Shown: piece by piece, positions 52,126 through 59,684 of the stretch
How the letters are laid out: each line of letters opens with the position of its first letter
Numbering within the stretch: position 1 is the stretch's first letter
From: Nitrospirota bacterium
GTDB lineage: Bacteria; Nitrospirota; Thermodesulfovibrionia; Thermodesulfovibrionales; UBA6898
Reading direction: 5' to 3'
Length of the DNA stretch: 59,684 bases
NCBI GenBank assembly: GCA_016215155.1
Contig: JACRLQ010000085.1
Coordinates: 1-59,684, forward strand
Position numbers and translations under genes: made by a program
The notes under the pieces: model-generated
Told to the model about the DNA's origin: nothing
The model's database searches: none
The model's input: the letters and a program-made list of their open reading frames with translations, nothing else

Positions 52126-54000
52126 TTGACGAGGGTTTACGATTTATTAAAGGATTTTCTGATCAGACACAGGCGGTCAGTTGTGGCCGTCATGCATCTT
52201 TCATTGGCTGCGCTGTCTTTTTACGTTTCCTTCGCCCTCAGATTTGACGTATTCATTACCCGCCAGAGTGACCGGCTTAATTACTATTATTTCGTCAATT
52301 ACCTCCCGCTGCTTCTTATCATAAGACTCGCCCTGTATTTGCAGGCGGGCATGCATAAGGACATGTGGAGGTACGCAAGCATTAATGATCTCACAAGGAT
52401 CATAAAGGCCACACTATTGGGGACTGCCATTTTTTTCGTCTCCGTCAGATATCTCTTTGGTGAGACCAGCTTCCCGCGCTCTATCTTCCTGATCGACTGC
52501 CTGCTTTTGATACTCCTGCTGGGTGGTTCGAGGCTTATCATCAGGGTGTTCAGGGAATACCTCAAGCATGACGCCGACTCAAAACGGGTGCTGATTATCG
52601 GGGCCGGCGATGCCGGCGAGATGGTGGCGAGGGACATGAGGAACAACCTCAAATATGGCATGGAGCCGATAGGTTTTATCGATGATGACCCTTCAAAAAA
52701 AGGGCTGTCCATCCATGGATACCCCATCTTTGGACCGCGTAAAATGATCCCTGAGATAATAGAAAAATACAGTCCGGACGAGATCCTCATCGCGATGCCC
52801 GCCAGAGGGCACAAGGTCGTAAGGGAGGTCTTCGACTACTGCAGGGAGTTCGATCTGCCGGTGAAGACACTCCCGGCCCTGGACGCAATAGTCGGCGGCA
52901 AGGTCACCGTGTCGCAGATAAGGCCTCTTTCCCTTGAGGACCTGCTTCAGAGGGAGCAGGTAAGGACCGACATAAAGGAGGTATCTGATTACATAAGCGG
53001 CAGATGCGTTTTGGTGACTGGGGCCGGCGGGTCCATCGGTTCGGAGCTCTGCAGGCAGATATACTCCTACAAACCATCCAAACTGGTCATGTTCGACCGA
53101 TATGAAAACGGGCTCTTTCAGATCGACCTCGAACTCTACAGACAGAAAAAAAGCACCTTCGTATCTTCCGTCGTCGGCGACATGACGGACAGGAAGACCC
53201 TCGAAAATCTTTTTACAAAGTATAAGCCTGAGATCGTCTTCCACGCCGCGTCCCATAAACACGTCCCGCTTATGGAGATAAACCCGCTTGAGGCGGTCAG
53301 AAACAATGTCTTCGGCACCAGGAACCTTATTGAAACAGCCGACGGCCACCACGTCGAGAGTTTTGTGATGATCTCGACCGACAAGGCCGTGAACCCTACC
53401 AGCGTGATGGGGGCCACAAAAAGGGTCGCCGAGTTCCTTTGCATGAGCATGAACGAACAAAGCCAAACCAGGTTCTCGACAGTCCGGTTCGGTAACGTGC
53501 TGGGGTCCAACGGGAGCGTCGTCACCGTATTCAGCGATCAGATCAGACGGGGCGTTCCCCTTACAGTGACGGACCCGGAGATGAAGAGGTTCTTCATGCT
53601 TATACCGGAGGCCGCGCAGCTGGTCCTTACCGCGGCGTCTTCCGGCAGGGGCGGCGACATATTTGTCCTTGAGATGGGCGAGCAGATCAGGATCGTCGAA
53701 CTCGCCGAAAACGTCATCAGGTTCTCTGGGTTCATCCCGTATGAAGATATCCAGATAGAATTTACCGGCCTTCGTCCGGGGGAGAAACTCTATGAAGAAC
53801 TCTTCGACAGCACTGAAAAGGTCGCGGAGACCCACAATGAGAAGATCAGGGCCGCTATACCGGAATACAGGCCGACGAGGGACGATCTTAATATGTATCT
53901 CACCCGCCTCGAACACGTCTTAAAAACAGCGGATATTGATGATCTGCATCGAACACTGGGAAAGATAGTCCCCAACTTCAGGAGTTCGAGATCGTCCTGA
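52126..54000 (+). CDS. Membrane NDP-sugar 4,6-dehydratase (PglF/WbpM/CapD-like)
   Basis: A 624-aa polysaccharide biosynthesis protein. Four hydrophobic segments fill the first 140 residues; a Rossmann-like CoA-binding domain follows (GAGDAGEMVARDM), then the catalytic SDR domain (GAGGSIGSELCRQI). STDKAVNPTSVMGATKR shows the S-M-K triad, in which Met replaces the usual Tyr, as known for this family. It makes UDP-4-keto-6-deoxy-GlcNAc. The start is TTG behind GGCGGGG. From here on the GC content is high again. Confidence 0.93.
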   Translation: MTRVYDLLKDFLIRHRRSVVAVMHLSLAALSFYVSFALRFDVFITRQSDRLNYYYFVNYLPLLLIIRLALYLQAGMHKDMWRYASINDLTRIIKATLLGTAIFFVSVRYLFGETSFPRSIFLIDCLLLILLLGGSRLIIRVFREYLKHDADSKRVLIIGAGDAGEMVARDMRNNLKYGMEPIGFIDDDPSKKGLSIHGYPIFGPRKMIPEIIEKYSPDEILIAMPARGHKVVREVFDYCREFDLPVKTLPALDAIVGGKVTVSQIRPLSLEDLLQREQVRTDIKEVSDYISGRCVLVTGAGGSIGSELCRQIYSYKPSKLVMFDRYENGLFQIDLELYRQKKSTFVSSVVGDMTDRKTLENLFTKYKPEIVFHAASHKHVPLMEINPLEAVRNNVFGTRNLIETADGHHVESFVMISTDKAVNPTSVMGATKRVAEFLCMSMNEQSQTRFSTVRFGNVLGSNGSVVTVFSDQIRRGVPLTVTDPEMKRFFMLIPEAAQLVLTAASSGRGGDIFVLEMGEQIRIVELAENVIRFSGFIPYEDIQIEFTGLRPGEKLYEELFDSTEKVAETHNEKIRAAIPEYRPTRDDLNMYLTRLEHVLKTADIDDLHRTLGKIVPNFRSSRSS

Positions 54001-54078
54001 ATAAATGGTTTATTCCAATATTTGCCCGCAAAAATATAAAATACATTCAATGAACGATAACAACAGGGAGTACCGGCG

Positions 54079-55179
54079 ATGAAGACCGCATTGATAACGG
54101 GTATTACGGGTCAGGACGGGGCGTACCTGGCCGAGTTTCTGCTTTCTAAGGGATACATGGTCCATGGCATTAAAAGACGCGCTTCTCTTTTTAATACGCA
54201 GCGGGTGGACCATCTGTACCTCGATCCTCATGAAGGGCACCCGAGGTTTTTTATGCATTACGGCGACCTCACGGACGCCACGAATCTTATACGCATAATT
54301 CAGGAGACGCAGCCCGCGGAGATCTACAACCTCGCCGCGCAGTCCCATGTGCAGGTATCATTTGAGACCCCCGAGTATACCGCAAACTCCGACGCGCTTG
54401 GGACACTCCGGCTGCTTGAGGCCCTGCGGATACTGAACATGACCAAAAAAGTAAAGTTCTATCAGGCCTCCACGAGTGAACTGTACGGAAAGGCGCAGGA
54501 GATCCCCCAGAGCGAGACCACACCGTTTTATCCGCGGAGCCCGTACGCGGTGGCCAAGCTCTATGCCTACTGGATCGTCGTCAATTACCGCGAGGCCTAT
54601 GGAATGCACGCAAGCAACGGGATACTCTTCAACCACGAATCTCCTGTCCGAGGCGAGACCTTCGTGACCAGAAAGATCACGATGGCCGTGGGGCGTATCA
54701 TTCTCGGTCTTCAAAAGAAGCTTTATCTGGGCAACCTCGACGCAAAGAGGGACTGGGGATACGCGGGAGATTATGTCGAGGCGATGTGGCGTATGCTGCA
54801 GCAGAAGACACCCGGCGATTATGTCATCGCGACCGGGAATACTAACTCCGTCCGTGAATTTGCGGAGATGGCCTTTAAAGAGGCGGGCTTACTCATCGCA
54901 TGGTCAGGGAAGGGGGTCCGGGAAGTGGGGAAGGTGACGGCGATCCTCAACAAACGGTCAAAGGTTCGCGCAGGGGAGGTTGTAGTGGCCATAGACCCCC
55001 GCTACCACAGGCCCACCGAGGTGGATTTACTGCTTGGCGATCCTTCGAAGGCTGAAAAGAAATTGGGATGGAAGGCGACGGTAATGCTGCCGGAACTCGT
55101 CAGTATGATGGTGACCGCGGATATGAAGCTCGCGGAGAAGGAACTCCTGCTCAAGAAAAACAGCATGCCGGTGAGATAG
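54079..55179 (+). CDS. gmd: GDP-mannose 4,6-dehydratase
   Basis: A 366-aa SDR that makes GDP-4-keto-6-deoxy-D-mannose from GDP-mannose. It has [15 protein letters not shown] (NADP site), the family marker [15 protein letters not shown], catalytic STSELYG and [10 protein letters not shown], and [16 protein letters not shown] at the end. Length is normal. It lies 28 nt ahead of fcl. The pair leads to GDP-L-fucose or another 6-deoxyhexose. Confidence 0.97.
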   Translation: MKTALITGITGQDGAYLAEFLLSKGYMVHGIKRRASLFNTQRVDHLYLDPHEGHPRFFMHYGDLTDATNLIRIIQETQPAEIYNLAAQSHVQVSFETPEYTANSDALGTLRLLEALRILNMTKKVKFYQASTSELYGKAQEIPQSETTPFYPRSPYAVAKLYAYWIVVNYREAYGMHASNGILFNHESPVRGETFVTRKITMAVGRIILGLQKKLYLGNLDAKRDWGYAGDYVEAMWRMLQQKTPGDYVIATGNTNSVREFAEMAFKEAGLLIAWSGKGVREVGKVTAILNKRSKVRAGEVVVAIDPRYHRPTEVDLLLGDPSKAEKKLGWKATVMLPELVSMMVTADMKLAEKELLLKKNSMPVR

Positions 55180-55207
55180 AAACGGGTCCCTGTAACCTGA
55201 AAGAGTC

Positions 55208-56140
55208 ATGTGCATGATGGATAAAAACGCGAAGATATATGTCGCAGGCCACCGGGGCCTGGTCGGTTCGGCGATGGTCCGCCGACTGGTCCATGTGGGG
55301 TATCACAACATCGTCACCCGCACTAGCGGGGAACTCGACCTTACTAAACAGCCTGATGTGTCCGCTTTTTTTGAGGAACAGAGGCCGGAGTATGTGTTCG
55401 ATGCCGCCGCTAAGGTGGGGGGGATCCACGCGAACAATAGCTTCCGCGCGGAGTTTATATACAGTAACCTGATGATCCAGTGCTCGCTGATCCACAATGC
55501 GTATGTCTATGGCGTAAAGAAACTGCTGTTTCTCGGAAGTTCGTGCGTCTATCCGAGAGACTGCCCCCAGCCCATGAAGGAGGAGCACCTCCTTACCGGG
55601 CCGCTCGAGCCGACCAACGAACCCTATGCCGTCGCGAAGATAGCCGGCATAAAGATGTGCCAGGCATATAACAGCCAGTACGGCACGAACTTTATAACCC
55701 TTATGCCGACGAACCTGTACGGCCCAAACGATAACTTTGACCTTGAAAATTCTCATGTGCTTCCTGCGATGATACGTAAATTCCATGAGGCCAAACTGAA
55801 CTCGCAGCCTGTCAGGTTATGGGGTTCAGGCACGCCGCGCCGTGAGTTTCTGCATGTGGATGACCTGGCGGACGCGTCCGTTTTTCTGATGAACAGTTAC
55901 GACGGCAGTGATATTTTAAACGTCGGGACCGGCATAGACTCGACTATCCTTGAACTCTCCGAGATTGTAAGGAAGGTGGTCCGGTTCGAGGGTGAGGTAA
56001 TTTGGGACAGGTCGATGCCGGACGGCATGAAAAGGAAACTTCTCGACATAAGCAGAATAAGCGGCCTGGGATGGAAACCCCGAATTTCTCCGGAAGAAGG
56101 GATCAGAATGACCTACGAATGGTATATTAATAACCGGTGA
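55208..56140 (+). CDS. fcl: GDP-L-fucose synthase
   Basis: A 310-aa epimerase/reductase that converts GDP-4-keto-6-deoxymannose to GDP-L-fucose. It has GHRGLVGSAMVRRL (NADP site), AAKVGGIHANN, the family marker SSCVYPRDCPQPM and catalytic Y-AVAK in NEPYAVAKIAGIKMC. GAAAGAG precedes the ATG; a second ATG two codons later is possible. The stop overlaps the GTG start of the manC gene. Confidence 0.96.
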   Translation: MCMMDKNAKIYVAGHRGLVGSAMVRRLVHVGYHNIVTRTSGELDLTKQPDVSAFFEEQRPEYVFDAAAKVGGIHANNSFRAEFIYSNLMIQCSLIHNAYVYGVKKLLFLGSSCVYPRDCPQPMKEEHLLTGPLEPTNEPYAVAKIAGIKMCQAYNSQYGTNFITLMPTNLYGPNDNFDLENSHVLPAMIRKFHEAKLNSQPVRLWGSGTPRREFLHVDDLADASVFLMNSYDGSDILNVGTGIDSTILELSEIVRKVVRFEGEVIWDRSMPDGMKRKLLDISRISGLGWKPRISPEEGIRMTYEWYINNR

Positions 56141-57573
56141 AAAAAAGTAGTCTGAACATAAATGCGGTGATACTCGCCGGCGGCAGCGGCACAAGGTTCT
56201 GGCCTCTGAGCAGGGAGGCCACTCCAAAGCAGATGCTGCGGGTATTCGGCGACAAAACGATGGTCCAGCATACGGCTGCGAGGCTTGAGGGGCTCGTCAC
56301 TGACGATAATATCTATGTCGTTACAGGAAAGAAATATGCCTTCGATATCCGCGGTCAGATGTCCGAGGTCTGTGACCCCGGCATGTTCAATATGGTCGTT
56401 GAACCGGAGGGGAAAAACACCGCGCCGGCGATAGGTCTTGCGGCGGTCCGTATCAGGAAGAAAAACCCCTCCGCGGTGATGGTCGTCATGCCTTCGGACC
56501 ATGTGATACTTAAAAACTCAAAATTCAGAAATATCATTAAACAGGCCGGCGGCCTTGCGGAGCTGGGGTTTCTGACCACCATCGGGATTGTCCCCGACAG
56601 GCCCGAGACGGGATACGGATATATACAAAAAGGCCCCGTCCTGGATAAGAAAGACCCGGCGTCGGCCTTCAGGGTGAGGCGTTTCGTAGAGAAGCCTGAT
56701 CTGAAGAAGGCGGAGAAATATGTGTCGTCAGGCAGTTACCTCTGGAACAGCGGAATATTCGTCTGGAGGGCGGCCGATATCCTCGGGGAGATGAAAAGAC
56801 AGCTGCCTGAGCTTCATGCGGGCCTTCTGGAAATCGAAAAGGCGTTAGGCGGAAAAAACGAGGCTGAAAAGACGGAGTCGGTCTTTAAGAAACTTAAATC
56901 AATATCCATTGACTACGGGATAATGGAACACGCCAAAAATGTGGCGGTAGTCCCGGCCGACATAGGATGGAATGACGTGGGCAGCTGGAGGGCCCTCGAC
57001 GACATATCGGAAAAAGACGCCAAAGGTAATGTCATCGCCGGCAACGTCATAAATATCGGTTCCAGGGACTCCATTATCTATGCAGGCAAACGGCTGGTGG
57101 CCGCCGTGGGCATCGAAAATACCATAGTCGTGGACACCCCGGACGCCACCCTTATCTGCGGCAAGGACCACGCGCAGGAGGTCAGAAGCGTTGTAGACGA
57201 ACTCCGGAAGAAGGGGGCCGACGAACTCCTCGAGCATACGACGGTCAATAGGCCGTGGGGATCATATACGCTCCTGGAGATGGGCGACAGGTACAAGATC
57301 AAGAGGATCGTCGTAAACCCCGGCGCGAAACTCAGTTACCAGCTCCACCATCACAGGAGCGAGCACTGGGTTGTCGTCTCGGGCACCGCAAGGGTGACTG
57401 TCGGCGAGCAGTCCTATAACGTCCATCCCAATGAATCTACTTACGTGCCGATATCGACCAGGCACAGGCTCGAAAACCCCGGCAAGGTGCCGCTTCAGAT
57501 GATCGAGGTCCAAAACGGCGATTACCTTGCGGAGGACGATATCATCCGGTTCGACGACGATTACGGAAGATAA
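56137..57573 (+). CDS. manC: Mannose-1-phosphate guanylyltransferase / mannose-6-phosphate isomerase
   Basis: A 478-aa type II bifunctional enzyme. The N-terminal nucleotidyltransferase has AGGSGTRFWPLSREATPKQ and FVEKPD; the C-terminal cupin isomerase has NRPWGSYTLLE, YQLHHHRSEHWVVVSGTA. It supplies GDP-mannose for gmd. The GTG start overlaps the fcl stop (GTGA), and the gene is the last of the locus before the convergent proS. Confidence 0.95.
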   Translation: MKKSSLNINAVILAGGSGTRFWPLSREATPKQMLRVFGDKTMVQHTAARLEGLVTDDNIYVVTGKKYAFDIRGQMSEVCDPGMFNMVVEPEGKNTAPAIGLAAVRIRKKNPSAVMVVMPSDHVILKNSKFRNIIKQAGGLAELGFLTTIGIVPDRPETGYGYIQKGPVLDKKDPASAFRVRRFVEKPDLKKAEKYVSSGSYLWNSGIFVWRAADILGEMKRQLPELHAGLLEIEKALGGKNEAEKTESVFKKLKSISIDYGIMEHAKNVAVVPADIGWNDVGSWRALDDISEKDAKGNVIAGNVINIGSRDSIIYAGKRLVAAVGIENTIVVDTPDATLICGKDHAQEVRSVVDELRKKGADELLEHTTVNRPWGSYTLLEMGDRYKIKRIVVNPGAKLSYQLHHHRSEHWVVVSGTARVTVGEQSYNVHPNESTYVPISTRHRLENPGKVPLQMIEVQNGDYLAEDDIIRFDDDYGR

Positions 57574-57576
57574 CGC

Positions 57577-57600
57577 AGGGGCATGGCGCGCCGTGCCCCT
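57577..57600. terminator. Bidirectional terminator between manC and proS
   Basis: AGGGGCATGGCG / CGCCGTGCCCCT, an almost perfect 24-nt palindrome with one G-U-compatible mismatch, begins 3 nt after the manC stop and its last two bases belong to the proS stop codon. No T-run follows, so the efficiency is uncertain. Confidence 0.55.
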
Positions 57601-59281
57601 ACAACCCTGCCAGTAACTGTCTTGCTTTTTCGACGACCTCTTCGACCTTTATTTTTGTCAATTCTTTTGTCTTTCTGTCCTTGATCTCGATCAGTCCTTC
57701 CCTCAGGTTCTTTTCTCCGATTATAATCTGTGTCGGAATTCCGATCAGGTCGGCGTCCTTGAACTTTACCCCCGCCCGTTCCTCCCTGTCGTCCAGAAGG
57801 ACCTCGATTCTCTCCGAAGAAAGCGCCTTATAGAGCATCTCCGCTGTTTCGACCGTCTTTTCGTCATTCATGTTCAGAGGGATCAATTCGACGTCAAACG
57901 GGGCAATGCTGCGCGGCCAGATCATGCCGTCCTTGTCATTGTTCTGCTCGATTGCCGCCGCCGCGATGCGGGCCGGGCCTATACCGTAGCTTCCCATTAT
58001 GATCGGTTTTTCGACGCCGTTTTCATCAAGGAATACGGCATTGAGGGCGGAAGAATACTTTGTGCCCAGTTTGAAGATATTGCCTATCTCGATCACCCGC
58101 TCTACATGAAGGGGCTTTCCGCAGGAGCACATGTCCCCCGACTTAGCTATATGGATATCGTGCCATTCAGCATTAAAATCCCTGTCCGCCTTAACGCCTC
58201 TGATATGATAGTGCTGTTTATTTGCCCCGGCAATAAAAAGTCCGTCTTTAAGGCAAGGGTCGGCTATGACCCTTATCGAATGGCCCATCGGCCCGATAAA
58301 CCCCGCCTCAACTCCCAAAATCTCCTTGACCTCCGTCTTTTGCGCCGGCCTGTGGCTTCCCACCACACCTGAAAGCTTCTTTTCATGCAGTTCCTGGTCG
58401 CCCCTTACCAATGCCAGCACCGGCCCCTGCTCAGTGATTACAAGTATGCTTTTTATAAAGTACGACGGGTTGACCTTTAGGAAGTTGGACACTTCTTTAA
58501 CCGTCCGCTTTTCGGGGGTATGCGCCTCTTCATAAGGCCAGTCAACAGTCTCGTTCGGGAGCGGAGCCGACAATGCGAGTTCAACGTTGGCGGAATATCC
58601 GCAGCCGTCGCACAGCGCGACCTCGTCTTCTCCCGCCGGGCTCGGGGCCATGAACTCATGTGAATATCCGCCCCCCATCATGCCGGGGTCTGATTCTACC
58701 TGAAGAAACTTAAGGCCGCATCTGCCGAAGATCCTGTGGTAGGCCCCGGCATGCAGCTGGTAGTTTTTATCCAGTCCTTCCTCCGTGGCGTCGAAGCTGT
58801 AGCTGTCCTTCATTATGAATTCCCTGGTCCGGAGGACCCCACTTTTGGGCCGGGCCTCATCCCTCAGCTTTGTCTGTATCTGGTACCAGACCTGCGGCAG
58901 GTCACGGTAGGAACGGATTTCCCGCGAGGCAAGCCAGGTCATGATCTCCTCGTGCGTCATCCCGAGGCAGAAGTCACGTTCGGTGCGGTCTTTAAGCCTG
59001 AACATCTCATCGCCTATTACGTCCCACCTTCCGGTCTGCTGCCATATCTCGGCGGGATGGAGTATCGGCATAGATATCTCCTGCGCCCCGATAGATTCCA
59101 TCTCTTCCTTTAAAATGGCGTCTATCCTGTCGAGCACCCTCCAGCCTAGGGGAAGAAAGATATACAGCCCCGCCGCCAGCTGCCTTACAAAGCCGGCCCT
59201 GACCATAAGTATGTGACTTATCGCCTCGGCGTCGGCCGGGGCCTCTCTCAAAGTCGGTATAAACATCTTGGAATATCGCAT
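57599..59281 (-). CDS. proS: Prolyl-tRNA synthetase, bacterial type
   Basis: A 560-aa class II aminoacyl-tRNA synthetase. Motif 1 region GWRVLDRIDAILKEEM, motif 2 TKLRDEARPKSGVLRTREF and motif 3 MGSYGIGPARI are all visible. The INS editing domain lies between (GSHRPAQKTEVKEILG, AGANKQHYHIRGV), as in the long bacterial form. AGAAGGGA precedes the ATG. It is a chromosomal housekeeping gene that marks the right border of the polysaccharide locus. Confidence 0.96.
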   Translation of the reverse strand: MRYSKMFIPTLREAPADAEAISHILMVRAGFVRQLAAGLYIFLPLGWRVLDRIDAILKEEMESIGAQEISMPILHPAEIWQQTGRWDVIGDEMFRLKDRTERDFCLGMTHEEIMTWLASREIRSYRDLPQVWYQIQTKLRDEARPKSGVLRTREFIMKDSYSFDATEEGLDKNYQLHAGAYHRIFGRCGLKFLQVESDPGMMGGGYSHEFMAPSPAGEDEVALCDGCGYSANVELALSAPLPNETVDWPYEEAHTPEKRTVKEVSNFLKVNPSYFIKSILVITEQGPVLALVRGDQELHEKKLSGVVGSHRPAQKTEVKEILGVEAGFIGPMGHSIRVIADPCLKDGLFIAGANKQHYHIRGVKADRDFNAEWHDIHIAKSGDMCSCGKPLHVERVIEIGNIFKLGTKYSSALNAVFLDENGVEKPIIMGSYGIGPARIAAAAIEQNNDKDGMIWPRSIAPFDVELIPLNMNDEKTVETAEMLYKALSSERIEVLLDDREERAGVKFKDADLIGIPTQIIIGEKNLREGLIEIKDRKTKELTKIKVEEVVEKARQLLAGL

Positions 59282-59684
59282 GGTAAGTGTCCCTTCTGTC
59301 GTTAAGTTATTTCAGTAATTATAATGAAACAGCGCGGGTTCTTTCCATGCCTTGTCTTTTATGGGGTAGGGGCAATCCCCCTGTGGTTGCCCTCTATCCC
59401 CAGGAGGGTTCTGATTGCCCACGTCACCGGAGGGGCACAGTCGGCAAAATTCCTCTTTACATAAATTTTCTCATTACCTATAATCAAGCAGGGTTTCAGA
59501 AGTGCCGCTTTTTCATTTTAATATTTATGGATGCTGAGAAGATTATGTCACTTTATTGTTACACCGTTTTGGATATCGGCATGACCCGGCGGCGGCTTGA
59601 AAAAACAGGGAGTTGGAAGCATCGGTATATGAAACACATAATAGGCCGCTGACTATGATATCAATAATACAGCTAGCTATGATA
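59282..59684. other. Region upstream of proS, no gene recognised
   Basis: About 400 nt. It must hold the proS promoter on the minus strand. It contains copy 2 of the dispersed repeat. A plus-strand frame of 121 codons crosses it, but the translation shows no recognisable domain and includes the repeat, so I do not call it. Confidence 0.5.
59366..59392. repeat. Dispersed partly palindromic repeat, copy 2
   Basis: GTAGGGGCAATCCCCCTGTG followed by GTTGCCC, differing from copy 1 (52018-52043) in one base of the shared part. Both copies are intergenic. Confidence 0.6.

Noticed and set aside
59287-59652. 121-codon plus-strand ORF upstream of proS
   Set aside because: No domain, no ribosome site, it includes the dispersed repeat and would overlap the proS promoter region.

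Overview
The window reads as a bacterial chromosome segment of about 60 kb. Overall style (short Aquifex-type aconitase, many multiheme c-type cytochromes, tRNAs with encoded CCA, a MarR-like EPS regulator heading a large polysaccharide locus) suggests a Nitrospirota/Thermodesulfovibrionia-like or Desulfobacterota-like anaerobe; this placement is inference from gene content only. No rRNA is present to settle it.

Layout. (1) 1-2378: aconitase, then tRNA-Lys(UUU) and tRNA-Glu(UUC) with their own promoter and terminator. (2) 2380-7680: accessory patch with a DUF4143-type ATPase, a YkgJ-like Cys-cluster protein, a fragment of a subtilisin-like protease next to a 13-bp tandem repeat, and a secreted NHL-propeller protein sitting between a damaged and an intact tRNA-Val. 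(3) 7679-13819, minus strand: moeA and a five-gene cytochrome/porin operon (two tandem mono-heme cytochromes, beta-barrel porin, nine-heme periplasmic cytochrome, ten-heme lipoprotein), which has the composition of a porin-cytochrome conduit for electron transfer across the outer membrane. (4) 14286-57573, plus strand: a 43-kb capsule/exopolysaccharide/O-antigen-like locus. (5) 57599-59281, minus strand: proS.

The polysaccharide locus has GC-rich ends (regulator, dehydrogenase-acetyltransferase fusion and 4-epimerase on the left; 4,6-dehydratase, gmd, fcl and manC on the right) and a much more AT-rich centre (about 25.5-39.6 kb) with flippase, GT-C membrane proteins, glycosyltransferases, a CapK-like adenylating enzyme, a threonine-synthase-like PLP enzyme and a broken asparagine-synthetase-like gene. 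This is the usual architecture of a variable surface-glycan locus remodelled by horizontal transfer. Predicted precursors include GDP-L-fucose (manC-gmd-fcl), a 4-amino-4,6-dideoxy-HexNAc (PglF/WbpM-like dehydratase plus DegT aminotransferase), a UDP-HexNAc epimer and a 3-acetamido-uronate (dehydrogenase-acetyltransferase plus DegT aminotransferase). Decoration enzymes are unusually abundant: two deacetylase-like proteins, two GNAT/FemAB-like transferases, an ATP-grasp ligase, a dimethylformamidase-like membrane protein, two methyltransferases and an O-acetyltransferase. I see no Wza/Wzc export machinery, no certain Wzy polymerase and no UDP-GlcNAc 6-dehydrogenase inside the window.

The most informative structure is recombination scarring. 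A sugar transferase/nucleotidyltransferase gene pair is present twice with opposite halves decayed (47271-48053 and 50248-52005), bracketing a HEPN/MNT pair and an aminotransferase. A diverged tail of the 4-epimerase gene lies downstream of the intact gene and brackets a small two-gene cassette. A tRNA-Val tail duplication brackets the NHL gene. These three independent host-gene or tail duplications around cargo are the best leads to an undescribed exchange mechanism or to simple homologous cassette replacement.
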